This document shows, one piece after another, positions 26,215 to 34,426 of a stretch of 64,000 nt of DNA; position 1 is the stretch's first letter, and every line of letters starts with the position of its first letter. Both the position numbers and the translations under genes were made by a program. The stretch lies in the NCBI GenBank assembly GCA_039028895.1, contig JBCCHF010000010.1, forward strand, positions 85,730-149,729, read 5' to 3'. The DNA is from JAHDCJ01 sp039028895. GTDB taxonomy: Bacteria > Bacteroidota > Bacteroidia > Chitinophagales > Saprospiraceae. The notes beneath the pieces were generated by a model. That model did no database searches. It was given only the letters and a program-made list of their open reading frames with translations, and was not told the origin of the DNA.

Positions 26215-26997
26215 TTACCAGGGGGAGCCTTCCTCAGAAAAAAGGAAGTCTTTGCCTTCGGTAAATACGTGGATGATAGACATTGGCTCTTGTCCAAACT
26301 GGAGCATCAATGCCTGCAAAGTAAAAATCGTCGGTAACAACAAAAGGTAGTAAGTTGGACGAAATGCCCATGCGCCTTTCGATAAAAATTTAAAAATGCC
26401 AGACTGCCTGACCGGATGATACCAGCTATCGCCATGCATTTTGTCCATGTAATACCGATTGTGTAAAATTAGCTCTCTTACATTGTATAGCAATGCCGGT
26501 ATCGGGGCATATAGGGCAAAGGCATAGTATGGGAAAACAACAGCTCCAAGTATCGTCATTCCGGAAATGAAATGAAAGAACATGGCGCCATATAACAAAC
26601 AACCGATCAACATGCCCAGAGGCAGAATAGCATATAATAAAGGTGAAATCCTTCTTTTTGCCAGCCTGGAAACCCAGTAACTCACATAAGCAACACTAAT
26701 AAAAGCGAGTAGAGTGGGCGTATGATCGATTGCAAAAGGATGGATATCATGCCTGAAATAATAAATGAACATGCTCCCCAATACAGGAGCAACACCCATA
26801 AACAGAAATTCTGGAAAATCGACTCTGATCCTGTGATTCAGGAGTTGTCTTTTCTTCCCAATAGGATAAAAGTCAGCAACATCAGACAGGTTCCTGGCCT
26901 GTCTCAACCCGGTGGCAAATCGGGCAAATCTCCATATGCATAATACAAAGGGTACAAGGATCAAAATCACCACAAAAACAACATTAATGCCTAACAT
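26215..26997 (-). CDS. polytopic membrane protein of unknown function
   Basis: 260 residues with about six hydrophobic helices, starting with INVVFVVILILVPFVLCIW. A soluble loop near residues 185-205 contains NRYYMDKMHGDSWYHPVRQS, with several His and Tyr residues. I do not recognise a named family. It follows the winged-helix regulator gene, from which it is separated by a 54-base gap holding a perfect CTTTGTG-T-CACAAAG palindrome, so it probably begins its own regulated transcript that includes the Coq4-like and DUF4153-like genes. Confidence 0.7.
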   Translation of the reverse strand: MLGINVVFVVILILVPFVLCIWRFARFATGLRQARNLSDVADFYPIGKKRQLLNHRIRVDFPEFLFMGVAPVLGSMFIYYFRHDIHPFAIDHTPTLLAFISVAYVSYWVSRLAKRRISPLLYAILPLGMLIGCLLYGAMFFHFISGMTILGAVVFPYYAFALYAPIPALLYNVRELILHNRYYMDKMHGDSWYHPVRQSGIFKFLSKGAWAFRPTYYLLLLPTIFTLQALMLQFGQEPMSIIHVFTEGKDFLFSEEGSPW

Positions 26998-27020
26998 AAT
27001 AATAAAAAATTTTCAGAGAG

Positions 27021-27035
27021 CTTTGTGTCACAAAG
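27021..27035. promoter_or_regulatory. candidate operator 2 for the winged-helix regulator
   Basis: CTTTGTG-T-CACAAAG is a perfect 15-bp palindrome, 23 bases upstream of the 260-residue membrane protein ATG. It shares CTTTGTG and CAAAG at the same spacing with the palindrome at 28005-28019 upstream of the same gene group. Two matching palindromes flanking a DNA-binding protein gene suggest autoregulation. Confidence 0.55.
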
Positions 27036-27051
27036 TGGAAGCCAAAAAAAA

Positions 27052-27351
27052 TTAGTCTCGTTTTCTCAGTATAGCTTCTAGAGCATCAAGGTGATCATTA
27101 AACGCTTGTCGCCCAGCTTCTGTTGCTGCATACGAGGTCTGCGGCTTTCTTCCGATAAAAGCTTTCCGTACCACAATATATTCAAGTTTTTCCAACGCTT
27201 TTAAATGACTGGCCAAATTCCCGTCAGTTACATCGTCAATTAATTCCTTAAAACGGTTAAATTCTACCCAGTCATTAACCATTAATATGGACATCACACC
27301 CAAGCGAATGCGATTTTCAAATGCTTTATTAAACTTTGAAATAATGCCCAT
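27052..27351 (-). CDS. winged-helix transcriptional regulator (HTH_34 / ArsR-MarR-like)
   Basis: 99 residues, a single winged-helix domain: ENRIRLGVMSILMVNDWVEFNRFKELIDDVTDGNLASHLKALEKLEYIVVRKAFIGRKP, then TSYAATEAGRQAF. This matches small one-domain regulators of the HTH_34 type found in Bacteroidota. Its ATG overlaps the stop of the upstream membrane-protein gene (TAATG), a common arrangement for this regulator family. Two near-identical palindromes (27021-27035 and 28003-28021) are good candidate binding sites. No metal-binding or ligand motif is visible. Confidence 0.87.
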   Translation of the reverse strand: MGIISKFNKAFENRIRLGVMSILMVNDWVEFNRFKELIDDVTDGNLASHLKALEKLEYIVVRKAFIGRKPQTSYAATEAGRQAFNDHLDALEAILRKRD

Positions 27352-27986
27352 TAACGTTCGTATTTATTAAACATCAAAGCTCCATAAACTATGTGGAGCA
27401 CGCCGAAACCGATTGCCCAAAAAAGCAATCCGTAACCAATGTAAAAAGTAGCGATCAAGCCTAAAATTATTTCCGAGATGCCAAGATAACGTATTTCATC
27501 AAGGGTATACTTGCTCGCATTCAATAAAGTCAGTCCGTAAAAAATCAGTGTCGCAGGGGCAACCAACCCCACCAGGTGGTATTTGAAGATCAATATCAGA
27601 CAAAAAATACCGCCAGTGGCCAACGGTATCAACAAGTTGATCGCCAATCGCCGGGCTGTCGGTGTCCAGATCTGATACCCTTTCTTCTTCGCCTTTCTCC
27701 AGGTAAAATAAAATCCACTTAGCAAAGCCAGCACAATAACTACCAGTGCATCAGCAATCAGGAACGATGTATAGTCCCTGCCGCCTCTCATTGCATTCGT
27801 CTCATAGACCTCGTGACTGGAAAATGCTTCCCATCCCATGTACTGGTAGGCGGCAAAGGCTCCAGCCAAGGCAATGATGCCCGCGCTAATGCCTGACAAT
27901 CCGCTTAACGACAAAAACCTTGATGAGCGCTCCATCATAGTTCTAATCTCAGCTAAGTGCTCTAATTGTTCATTTTGCTCTTTCAT
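27351..27986 (-). CDS. polytopic membrane protein paired with winged-helix regulator
   Basis: 211 residues from the ATG at 27986; the frame is open 17 codons further upstream but would run through the candidate operator. The N-terminal 28 residues (MKEQNEQLEHLAEIRTMMERSSRFLSLSG) are cytoplasmic. About six hydrophobic helices follow, for example GISAGIIALAGAFAAYQYM, FLIADALVVIVLALLSGFYF and EIILGLIATFYIGYGLLFWAIGFGV. I recognise no function; the pairing with a one-domain regulator is recurrent in Bacteroidota. It is first in its operon, directly behind a palindromic operator. Confidence 0.75.
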   Translation of the reverse strand: MKEQNEQLEHLAEIRTMMERSSRFLSLSGLSGISAGIIALAGAFAAYQYMGWEAFSSHEVYETNAMRGGRDYTSFLIADALVVIVLALLSGFYFTWRKAKKKGYQIWTPTARRLAINLLIPLATGGIFCLILIFKYHLVGLVAPATLIFYGLTLLNASKYTLDEIRYLGISEIILGLIATFYIGYGLLFWAIGFGVLHIVYGALMFNKYER

Positions 27987-28002
27987 GGGACCTTGTTTAA
28001 AG

Positions 28003-28021
28003 TACTTTGTGGTGCAAAGTA
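28003..28021. promoter_or_regulatory. candidate operator 1 for the winged-helix regulator
   Basis: TACTTTG-TGGTG-CAAAGTA is a perfect 7-bp-arm palindrome, 16 bases upstream of the ATG at 27986. Its 15-bp core CTTTGTGGTGCAAAG differs from the palindrome at 27021-27035 (CTTTGTGTCACAAAG) only in three central bases. TTGACA-like and TA-rich sequences lie just upstream on the minus strand, so a bound regulator could block the promoter. Confidence 0.55.
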
Positions 28022-28159
28022 AATAAATATATCCCATTTTGTCAAGCCTTCTCGAAAGAAAGCCCGTTAAAAAATTTTAACACTCTGGTATGGTTACATA
28101 TTTCCGGTCGACTGGAACAAAGGGTAAATGCTTTCTCGGGTTTTTGGTTTAACAACCTG

Positions 28160-28194
28160 ACCGGTCCGCTCTAACGGACCGGTTTTTTATTTTT
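28160..28194 (+). terminator. strong hairpin with T-tail between his operon and membrane-protein operon
   Basis: ACCGGTCCG - CTCTAA - CGGACCGGT is a perfect 9-bp G/C-rich stem followed on the plus strand by TTTTTTATTTTT. Both flanking gene groups are on the minus strand. On that strand the hairpin follows hisIE but its T-run precedes rather than follows the stem. It may still stop his transcripts, or it may end an unrecognised plus-strand RNA. Confidence 0.6.
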
Positions 28195-28774
28195 GGCGGG
28201 CTTTTAAGACATCTACGACTTCTGTAAGGCGGATATTTTTTTCTGCTAACAAAACGAGGAGGTGATATATCAGATCGGCGCACTCACCTTTGAATTTTTC
28301 GTTATCGTTGTCTTTCGCTTCGATGACGACCTCTACAGCTTCTTCGCCTACTTTTTGGGCGATTTTGTTGATGCCTTTTTCGAATAGTCTTGTGGTGTAC
28401 GACCCTTCCCTAGGCGAGGCCTTGGTGTCTATGATCACATTTTCGAGATAAGAGAGAAAGGTTAATGCTGAATCGTTCACCTCGTCAAAACAGGTATCAG
28501 TTCCCGTATGACAAACGGGGCCTACTGGTTTTGCTTTAATCAAAACCGTATCCTGATCACAGTCTTCAATGATATGCACAACATCCAGGAAATTGCCTGA
28601 GGTTTCTCCTTTTGTCCATAGTCGGTTTTTAGTTCTGCTGAAAAAAGTAACCCGCTTCTCTGCTTTTGTCTTTTTCAGCGCTTCTTCATTCATATAACCG
28701 AGCATTAAAACCCTCAATGTTAGGACGTCCTGAACGATTGCCGGGACTAGCCCATTTCCTTTTTGAAAATCCAT
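28187..28774 (-). CDS. hisI: phosphoribosyl-AMP cyclohydrolase / phosphoribosyl-ATP pyrophosphatase
   Basis: 195 residues, the bifunctional HisIE fusion. The N-terminal HisI domain has NEEALKKT, FSRTKNRLWTKGETSGN and the metal-binding PVGPVCHTGTDTC. The C-terminal HisE domain has KIAQKVGEEAVEVVIEAK and ECADLIYHLLVLL. It carries out steps 2 and 3 of histidine synthesis, hydrolysing PR-ATP to PR-AMP and opening the purine ring. It is the last gene of the operon, 11 bases after hisF, and is followed by the strong hairpin at 28160-28194. Confidence 0.96.
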   Translation of the reverse strand: MDFQKGNGLVPAIVQDVLTLRVLMLGYMNEEALKKTKAEKRVTFFSRTKNRLWTKGETSGNFLDVVHIIEDCDQDTVLIKAKPVGPVCHTGTDTCFDEVNDSALTFLSYLENVIIDTKASPREGSYTTRLFEKGINKIAQKVGEEAVEVVIEAKDNDNEKFKGECADLIYHLLVLLAEKNIRLTEVVDVLKARQK

Positions 28775-28785
28775 GATTTATTGTT

Positions 28786-29541
28786 TTATCTCCTTACCGG
28801 AATGCCGTTGTTGTGCAAATAGTTTTTTAGATCCTTAATCTCGATTTCTCCAAAATGGAATACTGAAGCGGCCAATGCAGCATCTGCTTTTCCTTCCTTG
28901 AAAACTGCTTTGAAATGTTTGAGTGCTCCAGCTCCGCCGGACGCGATAACCGGGATGTCAAGGTTATCCGAAAACCTGGCATTCAACTCAAGCGAGTAGC
29001 CGTTTTTTGTTCCATCACCTATCATCGAGGTTAGTAAAACTTCACCTGCTCCGCGATCTTCCGCTTCTTTTGCCCAGTCCAGAGCTTCTTTATTTGTGGG
29101 CGTGCGTCCTCCGTGCGTAACGACCATCCATCGATTATCGATCCAGCCTGCATCGAGTCCAAGTACGATACATTGATTACCGAATTCTCTCGATAACTCA
29201 TTCAGTAATTCAGGCCTGTAAACCGCTGACGAATTAACAGACACTTTATCGGCTCCTGCGTTCAGCAATGCCGCTACGTCTTCTACACTCCTGATCCCTC
29301 CTCCTACTGTAAACGGGATATTGACTTCTTTGGCAACTTCCTGTACCAATGTAACCAGTGTTTTCCTTTTTTCAACCGTTGCGGTAATATCCAGAAAAAC
29401 CAGTTCATCAGCACCTTCGGCGGCGTATCTTGCCCCTAATTCCACAGGGTCGCCTGCATCACGCAAGTCAACGAAGTTGACCCCTTTCACCGTTCTACCG
29501 TCTTTGATGTCGAGACATGGAATTATTCGTTTTGCTAACAT
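28786..29541 (-). CDS. hisF: imidazole glycerol phosphate synthase, cyclase subunit
   Basis: 251 residues, a (beta/alpha)8 barrel of normal length. Catalytic aspartates D11 (IPCLDIKDG) and D130 (LGLDAGWI) are present, with phosphate-binding GGGIRSVEDV and ASGGAGALKHF. Together with HisH it converts PRFAR and glutamine-derived ammonia to imidazole glycerol phosphate and AICAR. It lies between hisA and hisIE in the operon, 25 bases after hisA. Confidence 0.97.
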   Translation of the reverse strand: MLAKRIIPCLDIKDGRTVKGVNFVDLRDAGDPVELGARYAAEGADELVFLDITATVEKRKTLVTLVQEVAKEVNIPFTVGGGIRSVEDVAALLNAGADKVSVNSSAVYRPELLNELSREFGNQCIVLGLDAGWIDNRWMVVTHGGRTPTNKEALDWAKEAEDRGAGEVLLTSMIGDGTKNGYSLELNARFSDNLDIPVIASGGAGALKHFKAVFKEGKADAALAASVFHFGEIEIKDLKNYLHNNGIPVRR

Positions 29542-29566
29542 GAGTTAAATCGTATTTATCAAATTA

Positions 29567-30283
29567 TTAAACCAAAGCAGCCAGGTTTTCCAATGTTATT
29601 CGTCCTTCGTAGATTGCTTTGCCGATGATCACACCATCCACGTCTGCTGCTTCGAGCTCTTCCAGGTCTATTTCTCCTGAAACGCCTCCACTAGCTACTA
29701 ACTGGATATCGGGAAATGCCGTTTTGATTTCCTTATACAGCTCAATCGCCGGTCCGGTCAAGGCACCATCCCTGGAGACATCAGTGCATATGACATACTT
29801 GATGCCCTTTCGGGAATAATCGGCCAGCATCTCTTGCCAACTGAGGTCGAAGGTGTCGAGCCATCCATGTATCGCTACTTTTCGGTCTTTAAGGTCCATA
29901 CCCAGTATGATGCGGTCTGCCCCGAATCGGTCGAGCCACTCCACGAATACCTGTGGGTTTTTGACGGCGATACTACCTCCAGTTATCTGGCTGACGCCTG
30001 AATCGAATACTTTCTCAACTTCTTTGGTAGTTCTGAGACCGCCGCCAAAATCGACTTTCAAGCTGGTTGATTTACAAATATTTTCCAGTACTTTCCAGTT
30101 GATGACTTTACCGACTTTCGCACCATCGAGATCTACAACGTGCAGGTATTTGATACCGGCACTTTCAAACGCCTTGGCGACTTCAACAGGATTGTCATTA
30201 TAGACTTTCTTTGTCGCGTAATCGCCGTGACTAAGTCTGACACACTTTCCTTCAATTATGTCTATAGCAGGAATTATTCGCAT
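29567..30283 (-). CDS. hisA: ProFAR isomerase
   Basis: 238 residues, a (beta/alpha)8 barrel homologous to HisF. Catalytic D8 (IPAIDIIEG) and D130 (LGMDLKDRK) are visible, with phosphate loops FGGGLRTTKEV and ASGGVSGEID. It catalyses the Amadori rearrangement of ProFAR to PRFAR. It starts three bases after the hisH stop codon, in a tightly packed operon. Confidence 0.97.
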   Translation of the reverse strand: MRIIPAIDIIEGKCVRLSHGDYATKKVYNDNPVEVAKAFESAGIKYLHVVDLDGAKVGKVINWKVLENICKSTSLKVDFGGGLRTTKEVEKVFDSGVSQITGGSIAVKNPQVFVEWLDRFGADRIILGMDLKDRKVAIHGWLDTFDLSWQEMLADYSRKGIKYVICTDVSRDGALTGPAIELYKEIKTAFPDIQLVASGGVSGEIDLEELEAADVDGVIIGKAIYEGRITLENLAALV

Positions 30284-30286
30284 AGC

Positions 30287-30883
30287 TTACAACTCTAAAA
30301 AGTTCTTTAAAATCTGTTCACCAACATCCCCGCTTTTTTCGGGATGAAACTGGGTCGCAAAATAGTTTTCCGACTCCAGTATGGCACTGAAAGGCGTTCC
30401 GTAATTTGTCATTGCTTTTGTATGAGCGCCTAGTTCCACGAAATAGCTGTGCACGAAATAGACATAATCGTTTTCTTTCAATCCTTTTGTCAAAACACCG
30501 CTCATTTCCGTGAGTCCATTCCAACCCATATGTGGTACTTTGTATCTCACACCATCTACCAAAGCAGAAAAACGGACAACGTTTTCGTCAAAGATCCCAA
30601 GACATTCAGTATCGCGTTCTTCAGAATACTTGCACATCAGTTGCATACCCAGACAAATGCCAAGAATTGGTTGTTTAAGTTGTATTAAAACCTTGTCCAG
30701 TCCACGTTCACGTAAATATTTCATAGCCGTGCTGGCTTCCCCCACACCCGGAAAAATTACTTTATCTGCTGAAGCAAGGAGGGCAGGATTATCTGTAATT
30801 TTAGCGGTGTAGCCCAATCGGTCAAGCGCGTAAATCACTGACCGGATGTTCCCGGCATTATATTTTACAATGGCGATATTCAT
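30287..30883 (-). CDS. hisH: imidazole glycerol phosphate synthase, glutamine amidotransferase subunit
   Basis: 198 residues, a class I glutamine amidotransferase. The nucleophile is C77 in ILGICLGMQLM; the triad is completed by H180 and E182 in FHPEKSGD. The PGVGE oxyanion segment is near residue 45. It delivers ammonia to HisF. It begins MNIAIVKYNAGNIRSV, typical for HisH. It starts two bases after the hisB stop codon. Confidence 0.97.
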   Translation of the reverse strand: MNIAIVKYNAGNIRSVIYALDRLGYTAKITDNPALLASADKVIFPGVGEASTAMKYLRERGLDKVLIQLKQPILGICLGMQLMCKYSEERDTECLGIFDENVVRFSALVDGVRYKVPHMGWNGLTEMSGVLTKGLKENDYVYFVHSYFVELGAHTKAMTNYGTPFSAILESENYFATQFHPEKSGDVGEQILKNFLEL

Positions 30884-30885
30884 AA

Positions 30886-32019
30886 TTACAATAGTCCTTT
30901 TGTTGTAGGTAATTCTCTCTTTTCGGGATCTCTCTTTATCGCCATCCCGATCGACTTTGCAAAACCTTTGAAAATCGCTTCAATCTTGTGATGCTCATTA
31001 TCTCCCTCAATCTTGATGTTCAACGTTGATTTTGAGGTATCTGAAAATGATTTGAAAAAATGCATAAACATCTCCGTCGGCATATCACCCACCTTTTCTC
31101 TTTTAAATTCAGCGTCCCAAACCAACCATGGCCTGCCCGAAAAATCGATAGCTACCCGGGCAAGCGCTTCATCCATCGGCAGCAAAAATCCATATCGACC
31201 AATGCCTTTCTTGTCGCCAAGTGCCTCTAAATATGCTTGGCCCAAGGCCAGGGCCGTATCTTCGATCGTATGATGCTCATCGATATGCAAATCGCCTTTT
31301 ACCCTTATCTCTATATCACTTCCTGAGTGTTTTGCCAACTGCTCAAGCATATGATCAAAAAAACCGAGGCCCGTTTCGATATTAGCCTTTCCTTTTCCGT
31401 CAAGGTTCAAGTAGATCGAAATATCTGTTTCATTCGTTTTTCGCTTAATGCTGCTTTTTCTTTCGGGAAACCGAAGAAAGGTCTCAATTTCTTTCCAGGA
31501 ATCCGCCTTTAACTTAATCACTTCAGTCATTTTCTCCCGGTCGATCAAATGATCATCAGACTGGTCTTCTGAAATGCCGATCAAGATACCCCCGGCACCA
31601 ATATTCAAAGCCAATTGCATATCTGTCAATCGGTCACCAATCACAAAGGAATTAGCCAGGTCGTAATCGCCTTCAAGATATTTACTCACCAGCCCGGTGT
31701 TGGGTTTACGGGTGGGGGCGTTTTCGTGGGCAAAGGTTCTATCGATCAAAACCTCTGAAAAGAAAATGCCCTCGCCTTCCAATACCCGTAACATCAAATT
31801 ATGTGGTCCCCAGAAAGTGTCTTCCGGGAAACTGTCAGTCCCCAGCCCGTCCTGATTAGTGATCATCACCAGCTCGAACTCCTCGTCCCTGGCGATTCCC
31901 GAAAGGGCGTTTAATGCGCCAGGCAGAAAATCAAGCTTGTCATAACTGTCGACCTGGTAATCGGTTGGTGGTTCTTTAATGATCGTTCCGTCTCGATCTA
32001 TCAACAATAGTTTTTTCAT
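30886..32019 (-). CDS. hisB: histidinol-phosphatase / imidazoleglycerol-phosphate dehydratase
   Basis: 377 residues, the bifunctional enterobacterial-type HisB. The N-terminal HAD phosphatase domain shows LLIDRDGTI (D8, D10) and FVIGDRLTDMQLA. The C-terminal dehydratase has FFDHMLEQLAKHSG, DLHIDEHHTIEDTALALG and EHHKIEAIFKGFAK, which hold the manganese-binding histidines. It therefore performs steps 6 and 8 of the pathway. The gap to hisC is 36 bases. Confidence 0.97.
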   Translation of the reverse strand: MKKLLLIDRDGTIIKEPPTDYQVDSYDKLDFLPGALNALSGIARDEEFELVMITNQDGLGTDSFPEDTFWGPHNLMLRVLEGEGIFFSEVLIDRTFAHENAPTRKPNTGLVSKYLEGDYDLANSFVIGDRLTDMQLALNIGAGGILIGISEDQSDDHLIDREKMTEVIKLKADSWKEIETFLRFPERKSSIKRKTNETDISIYLNLDGKGKANIETGLGFFDHMLEQLAKHSGSDIEIRVKGDLHIDEHHTIEDTALALGQAYLEALGDKKGIGRYGFLLPMDEALARVAIDFSGRPWLVWDAEFKREKVGDMPTEMFMHFFKSFSDTSKSTLNIKIEGDNEHHKIEAIFKGFAKSIGMAIKRDPEKRELPTTKGLL

Positions 32020-32055
32020 TTTCTCAATTTTGGGTCAGATACTGATAACTTGATT

Positions 32056-33117
32056 TCAAGTTGAAGGATAGCGATTCATACTCGTGATGAGCTGCTCATT
32101 TTCGTCGGGGTTTCCAACGGTAAACCTCAGGCATCCCTCACAGAGCACGACCCTTGACCGATCGCGAACAACAATGTTCTCCTTGATCAGGAATTCGTAC
32201 AAACCCAATGGGTCATCCAATTTCACCAATAAGTAATTCGTATCTGAGGGGAATACTTTTTGAACAAAGGAGAATTGTCTGATCTGATCTTCCAATTTTG
32301 ATTTTTCTCTCAAAATTTCTGTAACCATACGCTTTTTCAAATCGATTTGACCTAAGGCCTCCAAGCCCAGTTTTTGGGTAATCGAATTGATATTATAAGG
32401 GGGTTTAATCTTGTTTAGTATTTCAATGATCGATGCATTGGCGTAAGCCAAACCCAATCTTAATCCAGCTAATCCCCAAGCTTTTGACATGGTTTGCAAG
32501 ACAACAAGATTTGGGTAATGATCAAGCCATCGCAGCATTGATGGCTTTTCAGAAAAATCAATATAAGCTTCATCGACTACCACAATCCCCGGAAAGTTGT
32601 TTAAAAGTGTTTGCATGCGTTCCTCGGCAAAGGCATTACCTGTTGGATTATTCGGAGAACACAAGAAAAGCAGTTTCGTTTTTGTATTGGCTTTCGCCAG
32701 AATGTTTTCGACATCAGGCTGGAAAGACGCGGTTAATTGCACCTCAATGGTTTCCACGTCATTGATCGAAGCAGATACTTTGTACATTCCGTAAGTCGGT
32801 GGTAAAATGACCGCCTTGTCTTTTCCCGGATTACAAAATGCCCTGAAAAGGAGGTCTATCGCCTCATCACTGCCGTTTCCGATGAAAATATTTGCGGGAA
32901 GCACCTTATTCAATTTGGCGAACTTCTGTTTCAGGTTGCGCTGCCGTGGATCAGGATAACGATTATACGCCCCATCAACCGTTGAACCGATCGGATTTTC
33001 GTTAGCGTCCAAAAGAATCCCTCCTGTACCTTTGTATTCGTCTCTTGCACTGGAGTAGGGTTTCAGATTTCGGATGTTTTCCCTTATCAAATTGTCTATC
33101 CCTTTGAATCCACTCAT
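32056..33117 (-). CDS. hisC: histidinol-phosphate aminotransferase
   Basis: 353 residues from the ATG at 33117, chosen because it overlaps the hisD stop as ATGA; an in-frame start seven codons upstream (33138) lies inside hisD. PLP fold type I signatures: LDANENPIGS, IGNGSDEAIDLL, LCSPNNPTGN, VVDEAYIDF and the lysine segment TMSKAWGLAGLRLG that forms the Schiff base. It converts imidazole acetol phosphate to histidinol phosphate using glutamate. Confidence 0.96.
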   Translation of the reverse strand: MSGFKGIDNLIRENIRNLKPYSSARDEYKGTGGILLDANENPIGSTVDGAYNRYPDPRQRNLKQKFAKLNKVLPANIFIGNGSDEAIDLLFRAFCNPGKDKAVILPPTYGMYKVSASINDVETIEVQLTASFQPDVENILAKANTKTKLLFLCSPNNPTGNAFAEERMQTLLNNFPGIVVVDEAYIDFSEKPSMLRWLDHYPNLVVLQTMSKAWGLAGLRLGLAYANASIIEILNKIKPPYNINSITQKLGLEALGQIDLKKRMVTEILREKSKLEDQIRQFSFVQKVFPSDTNYLLVKLDDPLGLYEFLIKENIVVRDRSRVVLCEGCLRFTVGNPDENEQLITSMNRYPST

Positions 33118-34409
33118 TGTTCCTCTGCTTTTATCCATTTGAGTCGAATGCTGACCGCTTGTTTGTGTGCTTCAAGACCTTCGGCCTCAGCCATTACCTC
33201 TACTGTTTCTCCAATATTCTGTAACCCTTCGCGACTGAGTTTCTGGAAAGTGATCTTTTTGAAAAATGAATCCAAAGAGACCCCACTAAACGACCTTGCC
33301 CATCCGTTGGTAGGGAGGGTATGGTTTGTTCCGGAGGCGTAATCGCCTACTGACTCGGGCGTAAAGTGGCCAAGGAAAACGGAACCAGCATTGGTAATCT
33401 TTTCTGCTACTTCATCTGCGTTGCTGATACTGAGAATAAGATGCTCCGGGGCGTATTCATTAAGGAGCTCGATACATGCCTCTTCGTCGCTGAGCAAGAA
33501 CACCCTGCTATTTTCGAGTGCTTTGATGGCAATTTCCTTTCGCGGTAATTTGACTAACTGCTCATCTATAGTAGTAACTACTCGTTCTATTACTGATGAA
33601 CTTGTCGTCACCAGAATAACCTGACTGTCAGCACCATGTTCTGCCTGTGAGAGCAAATCTGCAGCAATAAAATGCGGATTGGCGGTTTCGTCTGCCAATA
33701 CAGCGACTTCACTTGGCCCGGCTGGCATGTCAATAGCTGTGCCATCGCGGGTCACGAGCTGTTTGGCTGCTGTCACATATTGATTTCCCGGGCCGAATAT
33801 CTTGAAAACGCGAGGGATCGATGGTGTCCCATATGCCATTGCAGCAATGGCCTGGGCACCCCCGACTTTAAACAATTTCGACACGCCCGAGAATGTTGCT
33901 GCATAAATGATGGCAGGATGAAGCTTTCCGTTTCCGGAAGGAGGACTGCATAAGACAATCTCCTTACAGCCTGCTTCCACTGCCGGGATAGCCAACATCA
34001 AAACGGTGGAGAAGAGTGGGGCAGTACCGCCTGGAATGTAAATGCCAACTTTGTCGATGGGGACTGACTTTCTCCAGCATTCGACACCCTTCATCGTTTC
34101 GACTTTGATTGGGTTTTCTCTTTGCGCCTGGTGGAACTTGCGGATATTCTCCGCGGCTTGCCTGATGGCTGCTTTAAGCCTTTCGTCGAGGGTGGATTCA
34201 GCTTCTTGTATCTCTTTTTCGCTTACCGCAAATGCTGATATCGTGACCTTGTCAAATTGACTGGTAAACTGCTTCAGGGCTGCGTCTCCATCTCTTTTTA
34301 CGGCATCCAATATCGGAGATACTACGTTTTCCAGGTCTTTTTCAGACATCACTGGTCTTGTCAGCAAGGCTGACCAGTGAGCTTTTGTCGGATATTTAAA
34401 TACCTTCAT
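33114..34409 (-). CDS. hisD: histidinol dehydrogenase
   Basis: 431 residues, normal length. Signatures include PGGTAPLFSTVLM, KVGGAQAIAAMAYG, the zinc-binding LSQAEHGADSQ, EYAPEHLIL and the GDYASGTNHTLPTNG segment. It oxidises histidinol to histidine in two NAD-dependent steps, the last of the pathway. It is coupled to hisC by a 4-base overlap and starts 17 bases after hisG. Confidence 0.97.
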   Translation of the reverse strand: MKVFKYPTKAHWSALLTRPVMSEKDLENVVSPILDAVKRDGDAALKQFTSQFDKVTISAFAVSEKEIQEAESTLDERLKAAIRQAAENIRKFHQAQRENPIKVETMKGVECWRKSVPIDKVGIYIPGGTAPLFSTVLMLAIPAVEAGCKEIVLCSPPSGNGKLHPAIIYAATFSGVSKLFKVGGAQAIAAMAYGTPSIPRVFKIFGPGNQYVTAAKQLVTRDGTAIDMPAGPSEVAVLADETANPHFIAADLLSQAEHGADSQVILVTTSSSVIERVVTTIDEQLVKLPRKEIAIKALENSRVFLLSDEEACIELLNEYAPEHLILSISNADEVAEKITNAGSVFLGHFTPESVGDYASGTNHTLPTNGWARSFSGVSLDSFFKKITFQKLSREGLQNIGETVEVMAEAEGLEAHKQAVSIRLKWIKAEEQ

Positions 34410-34426
34410 GTCTTTTGCCGCTTCTT

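Noticed and set aside
30318..30524. Second frame within hisH
   Set aside because: It is an out-of-frame shadow of hisH on the same strand.
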